The position numbers were made by a program, and so were the translations under genes. This document shows, piece after piece, positions 1 through 10,995 of a stretch of 64,000 bases of DNA. The notes beneath the pieces are model-generated. The model was not told where the DNA came from and did no database searches. It worked only from the letters and a program-made list of their open reading frames with translations. The DNA comes from Pseudeuparius sepicola (taxonomy: Eukaryota; Arthropoda; Insecta; Coleoptera; Anthribidae). Every line of letters starts with the position of its first letter. The first letter of the stretch is position 1. The DNA lies in assembly GCA_963920635.1 (NCBI GenBank), contig OY987298.1, positions 25,336,647-25,400,646 of the forward strand, read 5' to 3'.

Positions 1-569
1 TCGCTTCTTCAACTGGTTGAACAGATCATCCCTTAATTCCAAAATAGTGTGTTTATTCTTCTGCAATTCACATAATGGTCTCTGCATACAATTTTCTTCA
101 TGAGCATGGAAATTTCATGTTCTCACAAACAAATCTACCTACCTATCAAAACTGTTAATATGACAAAACTTCGAAATATTGATGGCAAAAAGAATTTGTT
201 ACCATAAAAAGAACGTAAATGGTTATAAAGCTGGATATTTAAAATATGCGACATTCTACACGTCAGAAACTGACTTGAAGAATGTCTCAGCATACCATCC
301 TATAACCCACAGAAAATATGTAGCGTATATTTTCTGTGCTATAACCTATAATAGATCGCCATTTTTTTCGTCGGGTAGCTCCACTTCAGTCCGTAAACAA
401 CAATAAAAGATGACATCATGTTGGGGTCTTTAATATAGTGTCGGTTCAGATACTACCAACCCAAGTGTGCTTTTGGTTTTTATTTTTAAAATTATTAGGT
501 TTTTCAAAACCGAAATGCACCTCAAGACTCAACACTACTTTAAGATAGAGAGTTAAAGCAAAGCTATAA
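1..569. other. Non-coding stretch, no gene recognised
   Basis: AT-rich sequence with only short open frames that lack any recognisable motif. A small hairpin near 308-340 pairs CACAGAAAATAT with ATATTTTCTGTG. I see no transposon terminus here. Confidence 0.5.
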
Positions 570-830
570 TTAAATGCATTGTGAACTTTGTTTCAATAAT
601 TGGGTACCTAAGTAAGAAGGTACATTTGTTTAACAGACAATAAAAGTAGTAACAAGTAACAAAATATACACAGAAGTGTAAGTATTTATAATAAGTACGA
701 TTCCTGGTGTGGATAATATGGTAAATTTGGGCAAATAGAGGGGACTACATTTTGTTGTAAGTCAAATTTTTGTAAGAACTTTTCGCAAAGTGCGCCATTA
801 GGCAAATGATGATTACTTAGGTACCTATCT
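570..830 (-). repeat. Dispersed repeat X, copy 1
   Basis: This stretch is the diverged reverse complement of 34,075-34,345. Shared landmarks are the TTTGTTTAACAGACAATAAA segment, the block reading GGCAAATAGAGGGGACTACA, and the CGCAAAGTGCGCCAT block. The right edge coincides with the 5' truncation point of the adjacent LINE. The repeat class is unknown; no coding potential or terminal inverted repeat was found. Confidence 0.75.
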
Positions 831-2740
831 TCGTCTAATGACATTTTAAAGGTTATTGGAAGTCTAAAAAACAAAAAATCGCCACGTTGGGATGGCATAA
901 GAGCGGGGACACTCAAGGAAATATGTCACCAAATTTTGCAACCACTAACTTTTCTTATTAATAGGAGTTTTTCATTAGGCTGTTTCCCAAATTGTTTAAA
1001 AATTGGTATTATAAAGCCACTGCACAAAAGTGGGGATCAATCAAATGTTACAAATTACCGTCCCATAACCTTGCTCTCGGTGTTCTCAAAAATTTTTGAA
1101 AATATTATAAAAAGCAAACTTTTGAACTTTTTAGACAAATTTTGTGTTGTATCTCAGTGTCAATATGGATTTAGAGAGGGCAGGTCAACTCATGACGCAA
1201 TTATTGCCTTAACGACGCAAATCAATGATTCGTTAGATAGCAGGGATGCTTCTGCTTGTGTTTTTATTGACCTCTCTAAGGCTTTTGACACTGTGTGCCA
1301 TGATACTCTATTAATGAAAATTCAACGATATGGATTAAGGGGGCACGTTTTTGGATTACTAAAAAGTTATTTAATAGAAAGAATACAATTTGTTAGCATT
1401 GGCGATGTTGTAAGTGGTCCTAGACCGGTGACTTATGGTGTACCACAAGGGTCCGTTCTGGGTCCTTTGTTGTTCACGCTATATGTGAATGACCTTTTGA
1501 GTTTAAGTGCAAAGGGCAAAATCATCAGTTTTGCAGATGATACTGCCATATTGTATCGTGATGCGTCTTTTGCTGAAATAAAGACCAAAATTTAAACTGA
1601 TTTCAAATCGTACAAGAAGTGGTTTCAACTGAATAAACTGTCCTTAAATTGGGAAAAATCATTTTATTTGCCTTTCTCCTCATATATGTCTAACTTACCA
1701 AATTTTGGTCAGCTACAGATAGACGTCGACACAAGGATTCCGGAGGCTCAATCAGTGAAATACCTTGGAATCATTATAGACCGCCATCTCAGGTGGGACC
1801 TCCAAGTGAAAAATGTTACCAACAAAATTAGGGCTATGCTATATAAGTTTACTTACCTACGTGATTTTTTAACAACAGAACAGCTAAAAACAATATATGC
1901 ATCACTTGTGGAGTCGCATTTAAATTATGGCATTTTGGGATGGGGAAGTGTGGCAGACTGTCACATAAAGAAATTGAAAGCTTTGCAAAAATGGATTTTA
2001 AAAATAATATACAGTAAAAATTTAACTGATCCTAGTGATGAATTATATAGTGAGAGCCAAGTTCTAGACCTCCGCCAACTGTATTGTTTCAACCTACTTA
2101 AGTTTATACATAAAGGAAAAATTGAAATAAAATCTATAGATCATCAATATGATACACGGGGAAGATCTATTTATCGCGGTTGTGCATTGAAGACTATCGG
2201 ACAACGTTCGATAGGATATTATGCGCACCGAGTATACAAATTACTTCCTTTGGATATTCAAAATATTGAAACTTATGTCAAATTTAAACGAGCAGTAAAA
2301 GCTTGGATGTTGAGGGGAGGACGGAGGATCTATGCTGATATAATTAACTTAAAATATTTGCGATAAATGTCTCTCCTTTCACAATAAAAAACCCGACTTT
2401 GACAATACTTCGATTTAGACAAACTTACCCGATTTTGGAACAAACCTATTCAGTGACAAGCACTTTTTACTATGTACTTGATTTTAACAAAATTGCCTAC
2501 TTATTAAAGTCTTTTAGTTATATAATATATTCTTTGCTATTTTAAATTTTAAATTATGAGATAAGTAAGCGCCTATTATTATTTTATTTTTAAATATATT
2601 TTTAGTTATCACCCACACACAAGCATTGTATGCTTCAGTGGTGTAGTCATTAATGTTTATAATCCACAGTAATAACTTCATGTTCTAGTTATTGTTACTG
2701 CCTATTGATTTTCGTGTTTTAATAAACATTATTATTATTT
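831..2740 (+). mobile_element. 5'-truncated LINE (CR1/Jockey-type), 3' half
   Basis: A non-LTR retrotransposon fragment. Coding similarity begins close to position 831, at the edge of repeat X, so the endonuclease domain and the start of the RT are missing, as in usual 5' truncation during target-primed reverse transcription. After the RT stop comes an untranslated tail of about 370 bp that ends in AATAAACATTATTATTATT (2,720-2,738), an ATT-repeat 3' end rather than poly(A). The clade assignment rests on RT motif style only; CR1, L2 or Daphne-like groups are also possible. Confidence 0.8.
840..2366 (+). pseudogene. LINE reverse transcriptase, interrupted by an in-frame stop
   Basis: Translation in one frame gives the ordered RT motifs of a non-LTR element: the SPRWDGI block near 880, NYRPITLLSVFSKIFE (near 1,055), FRxGRSTHDAI (near 1,170), the catalytic FIDLSKAFDTV aspartates (near 1,265), YGVPQGSVLGPLLF (near 1,435) and the FADDTAI catalytic pair (near 1,530). 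A TAA at 1,593-1,595 interrupts the frame, and the same frame continues through the thumb region (KYLGIIIDRHLRW) to a TAA ending at 2,366. One point mutation therefore separates two long open segments, which suggests limited age. The enzyme would copy element RNA at a nicked chromosomal site, but this copy is truncated and cannot be autonomous. Confidence 0.85.
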
Positions 2741-2800
2741 GTAAAAAAGGTAATGGGTGAAGGTCAGTTACACTCCTGGGGAAAAACTTTTATTCCATAG

Positions 2801-2840
2801 CCAACGTTTCGATTTATTTAAAATCTTCTTCAGGGTTCAT
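2801..2840 (-). ncRNA. Hammerhead-like motifs on the minus strand of the direct array
   Basis: The minus strand of monomer 1 reads the same core. Further minus-strand copies lie near 3,023-3,060 (one base lost in the stem II region, so the stem is weaker) and 3,246-3,283 (intact). In the fourth monomer (3,472-3,495) the core is cut by the array inversion, so CTGAAGA is missing. Confidence 0.4.
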
Positions 2841-3550
2841 AATCTCTCAAGATGTCTTCCAAGAACCCCATTGTGTTCTTTTATGTATCTAGTCTTGTGT
2901 CATTGTGATTTCCCAAAATTTTTTCGTAGTTATAAAGTAGCTAATGACCCAGCTGAATTATATGTAAAAAAGGTAATGGGTGAAGGTCAGTTACACTCCT
3001 GGGGAAAAACTTTTATTCCATAGCCAACGTTTCGTTTATTTAAAATCTTCTTCAGGGTTCATAATCTCTCAAGATGTCTTCCAAGAACCTCATTGTGTTC
3101 TTTTATGTATCTAGTCTTGTATCAATGTGATTTCCCAAAAATTTTTCGTAGTTATAAAGTAGCTCATGACCCAGCTGAATTATATGTAAAAAAGGTAATG
3201 GGTGAAGGTCAGTTACACTCCTGGGGAAAAACTTTTATTCCGTAGCCAACGTTTCGATTTATTTAAAATCTTCTTCAGGGTTCATAATCTCTCAAGATGT
3301 CTTCCAAGAACCCCATTGTGTTCTTTTATGTATCTAGTCTTGTGTCATTGTGATTTCCCAAAAATTTTTCGTAGTTATAAAGTAGCTAATGACCCAGCTG
3401 AATTATATGTAAAAAAGGTAATGGGTGAAGGTCAGTTACACTCCTGGGGAAAAACTTTTATTCCATAGCCAACGTTTCGATTTATTTAAAATCTTCTAGA
3501 TACATAAAAGAACACAATGGGGTTCTTGGAAGACATCTTGAGAGATTATG

Positions 3551-3590
3551 AACCCTGAAGAAGATTTTAAATAAATCGAAACGTTGGCTA
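3551..3590 (+). ncRNA. Hammerhead-ribozyme-like motif (Penelope type), inverted arm copy 1
   Basis: Core blocks appear in hammerhead order: CTGAAGA (3,555-3,561), a 5-bp stem GATTT/AAATC (3,563-3,567 with 3,573-3,577), GAAA (3,578-3,581), then CGTT, and GG (3,586-3,587) able to pair with the CC before CTGAAGA. Stem III is only the self-complementary ACGT, as in minimal hammerheads thought to act as dimers. One extra A lies between CTGAAGA and stem II. Hammerheads of this minimal form are known from Penelope-like retroelements and some animal satellites. Activity here is inferred, not shown. Confidence 0.5.
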
Positions 3591-3772
3591 TGGAATAAAA
3601 GTTTTTCCCCAGGAGTGTAACTGACCTTCACCCATTACCTTTTTTACATATAATTCAGCTGGGTCATTAGCTACTTTATAACTACGAAAAATTTTTGGGA
3701 AATCACAATGACACAAGACTAGATACATAAAAGAACACAATGGGGTTCTTGGAAGACATCTTGAGAGATTAT

Positions 3773-3812
3773 GAACCCTGAAGAAGATTTTAAATAAATC
3801 GAAACGTTGGCT
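3773..3812 (+). ncRNA. Hammerhead-ribozyme-like motif, inverted arm copy 2
   Basis: Same core as the copy 223 bp upstream: CTGAAGA at 3,778-3,784 and GAAA at 3,801-3,804, with the GATTT/AAATC stem intact. One base differs just downstream (GGCTACGG instead of GGCTATGG). Confidence 0.45.
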
Positions 3813-4142
3813 ACGGAATAAAAGTTTTTCCCCAGGAGTGTAACTGACCTTCACCCATTACCTTTTTTACATATAATTCAGCTGGGTCATTAGCTACTTT
3901 ATAATAATTATTATTATTATTATCCCAAAATATACGGAAAGCCCCTGTTTACACGAAATTCCCTGGCACCCTGTATACTATGACTTCAGACTTTATAAAA
4001 AAACCATTAGTTGATAATTGGAAAATATTATTGAGCCCTTCACTTTTGTATCGAAAATTGATTATTTTCCATAAGTAATGTTATTAAGATGCCAATTGAT
4101 TCTGAGGGCACCTTTATACACTGTAAAAGTAGTTATTATAGG

Positions 4143-5731
4143 TACAGGGTTATCCAACAAAATGACCCCTAGTATTTTCTTTATTTTTGGCGCTACAAAA
4201 AATGTTTTATATAAAAGTTTTAGGTATAACTTTTTGCGAGCTTTTGAGGGGTGTATTCAAACGACCGAAATGATTGCGGTCATATGTTTTGCGATTTTCG
4301 GAATCTACAGCTCATTCTGATTACGATGTATATACATGCCATATGTTTGCTCCAGCCGTTTTGAGAAAACAGACCGTTTAATACTCCATTCAGTTCAGTT
4401 TTTCATACTCTGTATCTTGGAAACGAAACGTTTGTTGATAAAGTTAAGGTTGATATTTCCCGTCCAGGGCAAAATATGAAAATATGAAACTTGATTCGCA
4501 GTTGGTTCAAAATGATTATAATCCTTAATTAACTTGTTTAAGTACCTATATGTTTTGAAAGCGTAAAGAAGTTTACTCTTCTATTAACTTTAACTAAATT
4601 TTATTAACTATAAAAAGAAAATTATTAAATTCTTTAAACTAAAAACACTTTCAATTTTTTTTCTTAAATTCAATTCAACCTCAAACGTTTCGTTTCCAAG
4701 ATACAGGATGTGAAAACCTCGGTGAAAACATGTAAACATTTTTATTTTCAATTTTTCGAAAAAAGTCATTTTTGATAAAAAAAGTTTGCTTGTCCGTAAA
4801 ATAAGATTGGCATGGAAAAAGCGAGGGAAAAGTTAACATTACTTATGTAATGTATACGGGTCACCAGAAAATTGAAAAAACGTTAATTAGCATAAGAGTA
4901 AATTGCCTCTGTTTGTAGAGATACTGAAAAAAGTTATAAAGAAAATTTCTTCAGCGTGATAAGTTACTTATATTAGGTGTTCAACATTTCCAAGCGTTAG
5001 GCCTACTTTGACTTTTGATTTTTTTATTGAATTGAATAATTTTCTGTTGGTAGTACGACATAACTGTATAAATAAGAGTTACTCAGAGTAGGAAACTGTG
5101 TACGATGAAAAAAAATTTGACAATCTTGGCCTACTTTGAGTTTTCCATTCTGGGTAAGTTTTGTCAATACAGTTTTGTCGTACTACCCACAGAAAATTAT
5201 TTACTCGAAGAAAAACAAGAAAAAAAATCCAAAAATCAAAGTAGGCCTAATGCTTTGAAATGTTGTACACTTGTAAATTACCAGAGGCAGTTTACTCTTA
5301 TATAATGCTAAAACGTATTTTTCAGTTTTCTGGTCACCCAGACAAGTAATGTAAATTTTTTCCATGGCAATCTTATTTGAAAGGCAAGCAAACTTTTTTT
5401 TATCAAGAATGACTTTTTTTTTCGAAAAATTGAAAATACAAATTTTTACAAGTATAGTCAACTAAGTCCATCCTGGGACACACTGTATACCTATATACGT
5501 TGTAATCTGGTTAATGAGTTGTAGATTCAAAAAAGCGCAAAACAGGGTATTCCATTTAAAACATTTTACACTATGTCGATATTCCTTTTAAGCCGCAACA
5601 TTTCGACTGTTTGAATAAACCCATCAAAAGCTCGCAAAAAGTTATGAAACTTTTAGATTTAAAACATTTTTTTGTAGGGCCAAAAATAAAGGAAATATAG
5701 GGCGCGAGTCATTTCGGTGGATAACCCTGTA
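4143..5731. mobile_element. Long-arm foldback element with TACAGGGTTATCC ends
   Basis: The left end TACAGGGTTATCCAACA (4,143) is matched in inverted form by GGATAACCCTGTA ending at 5,731. Similarity of the arms extends over roughly 4,143-4,325 and 5,500-5,731. Inside are two further inverted pairs: ATCTTGGAAACGAAACG (4,413) with its complement near 4,690, and 4,736-4,940 with 5,270-5,450. The last pair belongs to another family whose right end ACACACTGTA is at 5,480-5,489; a further copy is at 62,214-62,460. No transposase remains. TA-flanked CAGGG ends are typical of mariner-type non-autonomous elements. Confidence 0.65.
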
Positions 5732-7396
5732 CCTACTGTATGATTTTCCAACATTGATTTTTTTCATTCATCCAAATTATTAACTATTTTTATGCAAAAA
5801 ATAGAGTTCCGTCTCAAAGCAATTAAGTAAACCTCGAAGTAAACTATTCAAATGCAGCTATGATTATTATCTAATTTAATAGTTAAAAGTTGCTATTGGT
5901 GCAATAGGAATTACTAAAAAATACGATACTATGGTCCCGAACAAGGTTTTTATTCGATAAGGAAGAAACATATTCAGATGTTCGATTAGTGATTTACTAC
6001 GTTTACCCGAAATCGACGTTAAAAATATCGATCGTCGTTACTTTGGGCAGGAGCTATGGGTGAATTTACATAAACATCTATTTTAAATGCTGTTCAACGT
6101 TTCCAGCGTTAACCTTGGCATTGAACTTCGGCGCACTTTTTATTCTTCAAGGTTGACCGGTTGGTGTAGGCCATGAATATAATTTGTCTTATTTCTTTCA
6201 GGGAAAAAATGAAACGACAGTCATTGTGCCTCGGCAAATATCTGTCTGTATAAAATTGTTTACATTCTGCCTGTAGTTATCGTCGAAAAGGATTCATTAG
6301 TGTTTTTTTCAGAACAACCTTTCGATGGTATTGTTTTCGCGCAACGGTTTTACTTTTTATGTCACGTTAATGGAAAAACATGGTTTAATTAAGTAATAAT
6401 TAATAATCATTGCCAAAATAGTGACGAAGAACCGAAGAAACCAAAAGCTGAAAGCATAGAGCGAGAGTAGGGTCTCCTGAAGTACAGGGTGTCCGCGCGA
6501 AGCGTGCCACTATATATACCCCTTTAACTTTTTAATTTCTTGCATCAGAAAAAAATAGATACCTACCTAAAAGTTATAGTAATTGTATGCAGTTTTTTTG
6601 GATAGTAAAAAATGTTGCGCAAATGCCGCAAGTGCGTGGGCAAACCAAAGTTATGTTTTTACAATGAAACACTATATATTTTTCATTTTTGAAATTTGTT
6701 CATGAAGACAATCAACATTTTATGTCATTATCTTTTCCCTTTTTGAAATACTTACTCCGTTTCTAAACTTATTTAACTTGAATTTGTGGATATCGTGATA
6801 AAGATTAAAGATAGACCCTTGTCTTGTCTAGACGGATAGAAGATCAATAATTTCTTTTAATCGAAAGAATAACGTAATAAAACTGATATTTGACATTTTC
6901 CAAAGAAAATAAGAATTTCAGAAAAATCTTAAAAGCTCCTAAACGTATTGGGATTCTATCATGTTGTTCTCTTGGCGAAAAGTTAAAACAATTTTTTGTT
7001 GTTGCAGTGATTGTCTATTTTTATCACGAGATCAACAAATATAGTATAAAATTTAAAAACGAAATATTTCCAAAACGGAAAAAGATAATGATACAAGATT
7101 TTAAAAAGAAAACCGCTATGGCCAAGAGCGCTGGACAAATGTGGGTTCACGGTATTGCTCCTAAATAGGCTTTATCCGTGTGATTTACTAATTGTCCTAC
7201 ACTCACTGGGATTACTACGGTTTTCTAGGGTTTTCCGTCGTACTTGAGAGAATGCTATCCTAGTTCTATCGGGAAAAAAGTCGGCCCTAGCCGCAAATGG
7301 CAACGAAGACAAAATAATAGTAATTGCCCCCCTCCCCCGCACAAGCATGTGGTTGCTTCTGGGGTACTCCTAGTTTGGAGTATTGTGAGGGTGAGA
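5732..7396. other. Intergenic or degraded repeat DNA
   Basis: No convincing gene. A single transposon-like end TACAGGGTGTCCGCGCG lies at about 6,483 without a visible partner. The 92-codon open frame at 6,890-7,168 is lysine-rich and low in complexity with no recognised domain. An (ATT)n run starts at 7,397. Confidence 0.5.
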
Positions 7397-7647
7397 ATTA
7401 TTATTATTATTATTATTATATCGACTTAGCCAAAAGGCATTCGCACTCCCTCTACGGGGAACATTCACTCAGATCCCGGGTATCCCGGATACCAAAAGGA
7501 TCTGGCTCGGACGAGACCCTTGCCATGTTATCGGGCCTTAGGTGACATTGATGTTGTTGGATGATCCTGCATTCCCCATGAATTTCCTGACGGTTCGGGC
7601 TGTCGCAAGTAGTACCGCTTTCTGCATGGACCTGTAAAGACTATCAG
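7397..7647 (-). mobile_element. RLE-type LINE copy A, separated 3' end
   Basis: This piece matches the 3' ends of copies B and C almost base for base: the (AAT)n tail, the TCGACTTAGCC terminus (7,421), the short 3' UTR and the last codons of the ORF. It stops at CTATCAG (7,641-7,647), exactly the point where copy A resumes at 13,752 with the same seven bases. It is therefore the displaced 3' end of copy A, not an independent insertion. Confidence 0.9.
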
Positions 7648-8387
7648 CATTGAATAAGGAATTCGTAAAGAAATATAAGTAAATAGCCGTTATGCGTAGC
7701 TTACAAATTACGCGTAACTGCCAGGTGGCGAACAGGTAGGCCCTCTGTTACTGTATCTTGGAATTAGTCGACTCGTTTGAAATTGTGGCGACCGGAGCGT
7801 CATCTACTAGTCGTAAGAAAAACTATTAGTGTGGGCCACCGCATTTAGCTAAAGCGGGGACCGACTGAAACAAGCCACCGAGTCTACGTTTCGCTAACAG
7901 ATCGACAGATGGCCGCTCTGTCGCATCTCCTTCAACGCGAGGAAGGGATAAATGACAGTTCCAACCAAAGTCGTTGCTAAAGCCTGATGTGTGGCATATT
8001 ATTGTTCTGGCAATGTTTACAGAATTAAAATAGTTCTGTAAACTTTGGTTCTGGTTACTTCAGCTGATTTTACTGTTGTTGTCGTTTTGGTGGCTATTGT
8101 TTTCTTGTTGTGTTTTGTGTCTGATTAAGGTTTTGATCACAAAATATATGGTTTTTATTAACCATGGTAGTCTATCGCCGCTGTTATATAAATTTCGACA
8201 GCAGCAAGCGTTCTAACACGTACATTTCCCGTGAAAAATGAAATTCCCTGTGGGTACCTACTTAGGCAGTGGATAATAAAATAGCGGAAACATAGCACTG
8301 ACAAATTTAGAAGACTGCCAGTTGAAACAATGATGTTGTGCAAAAAACATTTTCGAAATAATTTTGTCAAAACCCTCCATTCTATTG

Positions 8388-8691
8388 GCCAAAAGGCAGC
8401 GTCCAGAGATATACCTACTAATATGTGACCGGGCACTGGGCCTTGTGTAAACAAACATTTCATTCCTGCTCTCTCCCGCTCCCTCGGCCCGCCGTCATCG
8501 GAGGAGGGCGATCGATATATTATTTAATAAGAAAATAAGCTTACACAGTGTAGCTGATAGCGGTTCGTTCGCATTCTACCGGGTGCGCGCAAAATATTAC
8601 CGACCGACCGTGACTGTTGTATATAGCGTCGATGGAATTCAATCGACGGTTATGTAGTCATGCCTGCAGTGCGGATGGCTGTAAAACCAGT
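8388..8691 (+). repeat. Dispersed repeat Y, copy 1
   Basis: About 300 bp matching the reverse complement of 60,191-60,505, including GGCCCGCCGTCATCGGAGGA-like GC-rich sequence, AAGAAAATAAGCTTACACAG and the CCGACCGACCGTGACTG block. It is more GC-rich than its surroundings. A hAT-like motif CAGTGCCGTAGCG follows at 8,688. No coding function was recognised. Confidence 0.8.
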
Positions 8692-8965
8692 GCCGTAGCG
8701 TGAGCTTTCGCCGCCTGGGGCCGACCGGAAATTCGCCGCCCCTTTTATTTTAATTATTAGTCAAGAAAATTAGTAAAAGTCAAATAAACAGCTTTAAATA
8801 AAAATGTACTTTTCGTGTTTTTTTCATAGCAAAATCTCACAATCAAGTTAATTGTCCCTGAGATTTGAGTGTTTCTATCCATTTAAGTAAGTCTGTGTAA
8901 TTTGTTACTTGTTAAAGTACCTACTATTCCATTTTAATTATTTAATAATATTTTGTTACTTTTAA

Positions 8966-9815
8966 CAGGGTGAGTTTTTTTTTGATGATCACTATGGGGA
9001 TCTCGGAAACTAGCGGAGATAGAAGGAACGTCAGATGGGGAAAGAATTGCAGTTTTGTGGGCCCAATCATTGAATAAGGAATTTGGCCCAATTTAACGCG
9101 CCTTATGGATTTTTTAAAAAAGGCAGGGCTTACTAGATATTTTGAAAAAACTAAATTTTTGCGTTTTATTGTAATCTGTCTAGATTCGTTGTTTCTGAAT
9201 TTAGATAAAAAGTGTAAATACCAAAGTTGGAGAGATTTGTGTCCCCAATGCTGTTAACATGTCCTATACTTTCCGTAACAGCTGTCATTTTCGAGATATG
9301 ACACAAACTCCTGTTTTTTAAAATGGGAACCATAGTTGTCCGTGGCCTCAAAAAATCGGACATATTTAGAGCTTTCCAACGATATAATACTCGATATGAT
9401 TATTCAGAAAAATAACGGAAATAAGTATAGTTTGCATTTAAAAACACAATTTGTAGAAAATGGCTGCTGCCATGGAAATTAGGACATGATATACGCATTC
9501 GGGACACAATTCCCTTCAATTTTGGTATTTACACTTTTTATTTAAAATCAGAAACAACAACAAAAATTTCGTTTTTTTCTTCTAAATATCTAGTAACCTA
9601 TGACTTTTTCAAAAATCCACAAGGCGCGGTTTTGTGGGCGCAATTTAACGCGCCTTGTAGATTTTTGAAAAAAGGCATGGCTTACTAGCCTAGTACAAAT
9701 TTGGAAAAAACACGAAATTTTGGAGATTTATTCCAATCCATCTAGATTCGTTGTTTCTGATTTTAGATAAAAAGTGTTAATACCAAAGTTGGAGGGAATT
9801 GTTTCCCCAATGCGG
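8966..9815. repeat. Rearranged arms of a CAGGGTGAGTTTT-type element
   Basis: The left end AACAGGGTGAGTTTTTTT and the following GGGGATCTCGGAAACTAGC match the element at 40,201. A direct arm (8,966-9,260) is followed by an inverted arm (9,500-9,640) and again by a direct arm (9,640-9,815). A hairpin around 9,618-9,660 joins the last two. No transposase is present. Confidence 0.65.
9060..9092. mobile_element. 17-bp micro-insertion flanked by GGCCCAAT repeats
   Basis: CATTGAATAAGGAATTT (9,068-9,084) lies between two GGCCCAAT copies (9,060-9,067 and 9,085-9,092). Its first 16 bases equal the terminus of the 6.1-kb insertion at 7,648. The paralogous arm at 9,625-9,640 reads straight through (GGGCGCAATTTAACGCG), giving an empty site. 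It looks like a solo end or a remnant left by an element of that family. Confidence 0.7.
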
Positions 9816-9834
9816 CCAGACTTGATCACCTCCC

Positions 9835-10222
9835 GATGATGCTATAACATCTGGCTGCCCAAAAGACGATCCCCAGCGGTAGCTATAGTTTGTCAGGGGC
9901 GTACGGGCTGGATGGACGCGTTAAATATACCTATTTAAAAAAATCGTGGTTGCTTTCAAATGAGACGACGTTCTGGCAGCCGAAAACACGTCCTAATTGC
10001 TCAAAAGAAGATCGCCAGGGGTAGCTAGTTTATATCAGGTGCGTACGGGCTGGACGGACGCGATAAATATATTTAAAAAAAAATCGTGGCTGCTTTCAAA
10101 CGAGACGGCCTTTGATCTGGCAGCCAAAAACACGTCCCAAAAGAATATCTCCAGAGCTATAGTCAGAGGCGTACAGGCTGGTTGGACGCGATAAATATAT
10201 TTTAGAAATCGTGGCTGCTTTC
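9835..10222. repeat. Three degenerate tandem units of about 115-140 bp
   Basis: Each unit has CTGGCNGCC, an AAAACACGTCC-like block, GGCGTACGGGCTGG, GGACGCG(A/T)TAAATATA and ATCGTGGNTGCTTTCA. A fourth copy lies inverted at 10,998-11,150. The CCCAGCTAACCA element sits between the direct and the inverted copies. Confidence 0.7.
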
Positions 10223-10224
10223 AT

Positions 10225-10995
10225 AGGTCCCAATTAACCACGAATGACCTATAACGTCAATTTTACGTTATTTTCATAACGTAAAAAATACCTAACTTAA
10301 TTTCCGGAAAATTAATATTTGTAAATGCATAAAAAATGACATATAAAAACAAGTAATGAAACTAGCGTTAATATTACGTCATTACTACGATACCCAGCTA
10401 ACCACGAATGACCTATAACGTGAATTGTGCGTTATTTTAATAACGTAAAAAATACGTAGCTCAATTTACGGAAATTTAACTTAGTAAGTACATGAAAAAT
10501 GACATAATAAAAATAAGTAATACAACTAGCGTTAATATTACGTCATTACTACGGTACAGATTCTCCCGAATTATAAAACTTAGACTAAGGTTTTTGGGAA
10601 GTCACAATAGAGTCCTCCCCTGAGACGATTAAGGTCCTTTTGGCTTTGTCCCATCCATTATATGAATTATGAGACATCGTTTATTTTATTTCTTTTTAAT
10701 TCTGTGACGTCATCGAGATTCTAGCTTACACTGTTTTAGGAAATATTTTTCTAGTGCTTCGATAGCTTAGTTGGTAAATGCGTCGACATTAATTCCGATG
10801 GTCGTAGGTTCGAACCCTGGTGTTGGTGTGCGAATTTTATTTTTTATGAGGTTCTACGTTAAGTTTATGAGGTTATTTCTACATAAGGATGTTGACGTCA
10901 CTATACCCCGGAATTTTTGTCATAATTATAACGTTAATTTAAATACATACATAACGATATTTTGACGTACAAAAAACGGTTGTTGGTTAGCTGGG
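10225..10995. mobile_element. Element with CCCAGCTAACCA ends and a duplicated left end
   Basis: CCCAGCTAACCA (10,393-10,404) pairs with TGGTTAGCTGGG (10,984-10,995). The first ~168 bp from this left end also occur once more just upstream (10,225-10,392), with a variant terminus CCCAATTAACCA. Both left units carry repeated ACGTTATTTT/AATAACGTAAA hairpins. The middle contains a tRNA-like sequence. No target duplication was recognised and no protein is encoded. Confidence 0.6.
10756..10828 (+). tRNA. tRNA-like sequence (pol III promoter boxes), probably a pseudogene or SINE head
   Basis: An A-box-like TAGCTTAGTTGGTAAATGC and a perfect B-box GGTTCGAACCC are spaced as in a tRNA. The T arm forms, but the acceptor and anticodon stems pair poorly, so a functional tRNA is unlikely. 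It lies inside the CCCAGCTAACCA element. Confidence 0.4.

Larger units (their letters stand above)
2741..3901. repeat. 222/223-bp tandem satellite with an inverted second arm
   Basis: Monomers start at 2,741, 2,964, 3,186 and 3,409 (spacings 223, 222, 223). The fourth is cut off at about 3,495. After a 65-bp asymmetric spacer the array continues as the reverse complement to 3,901. Positions 3,155-3,495 and 3,561-3,901 form near-identical inverted arms about axis 3,528. The 88-codon open frames seen in the monomers merely repeat with the satellite and are not genes. The block sits directly against the ATT-repeat tail of the LINE on the left and another (ATT)n run (3,902-3,923) on the right, suggesting insertion into that tail. 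Confidence 0.9.

Noticed and set aside
2757..3854. Repeated 88-codon open frames
   Set aside because: They recur with the 222-bp satellite on both strands and have no protein-like motif; they are by-products of the repeat.
6890..7168. 92-codon lysine-rich gene
   Set aside because: No motif, no promoter or splice context, and AT-rich low-complexity composition.
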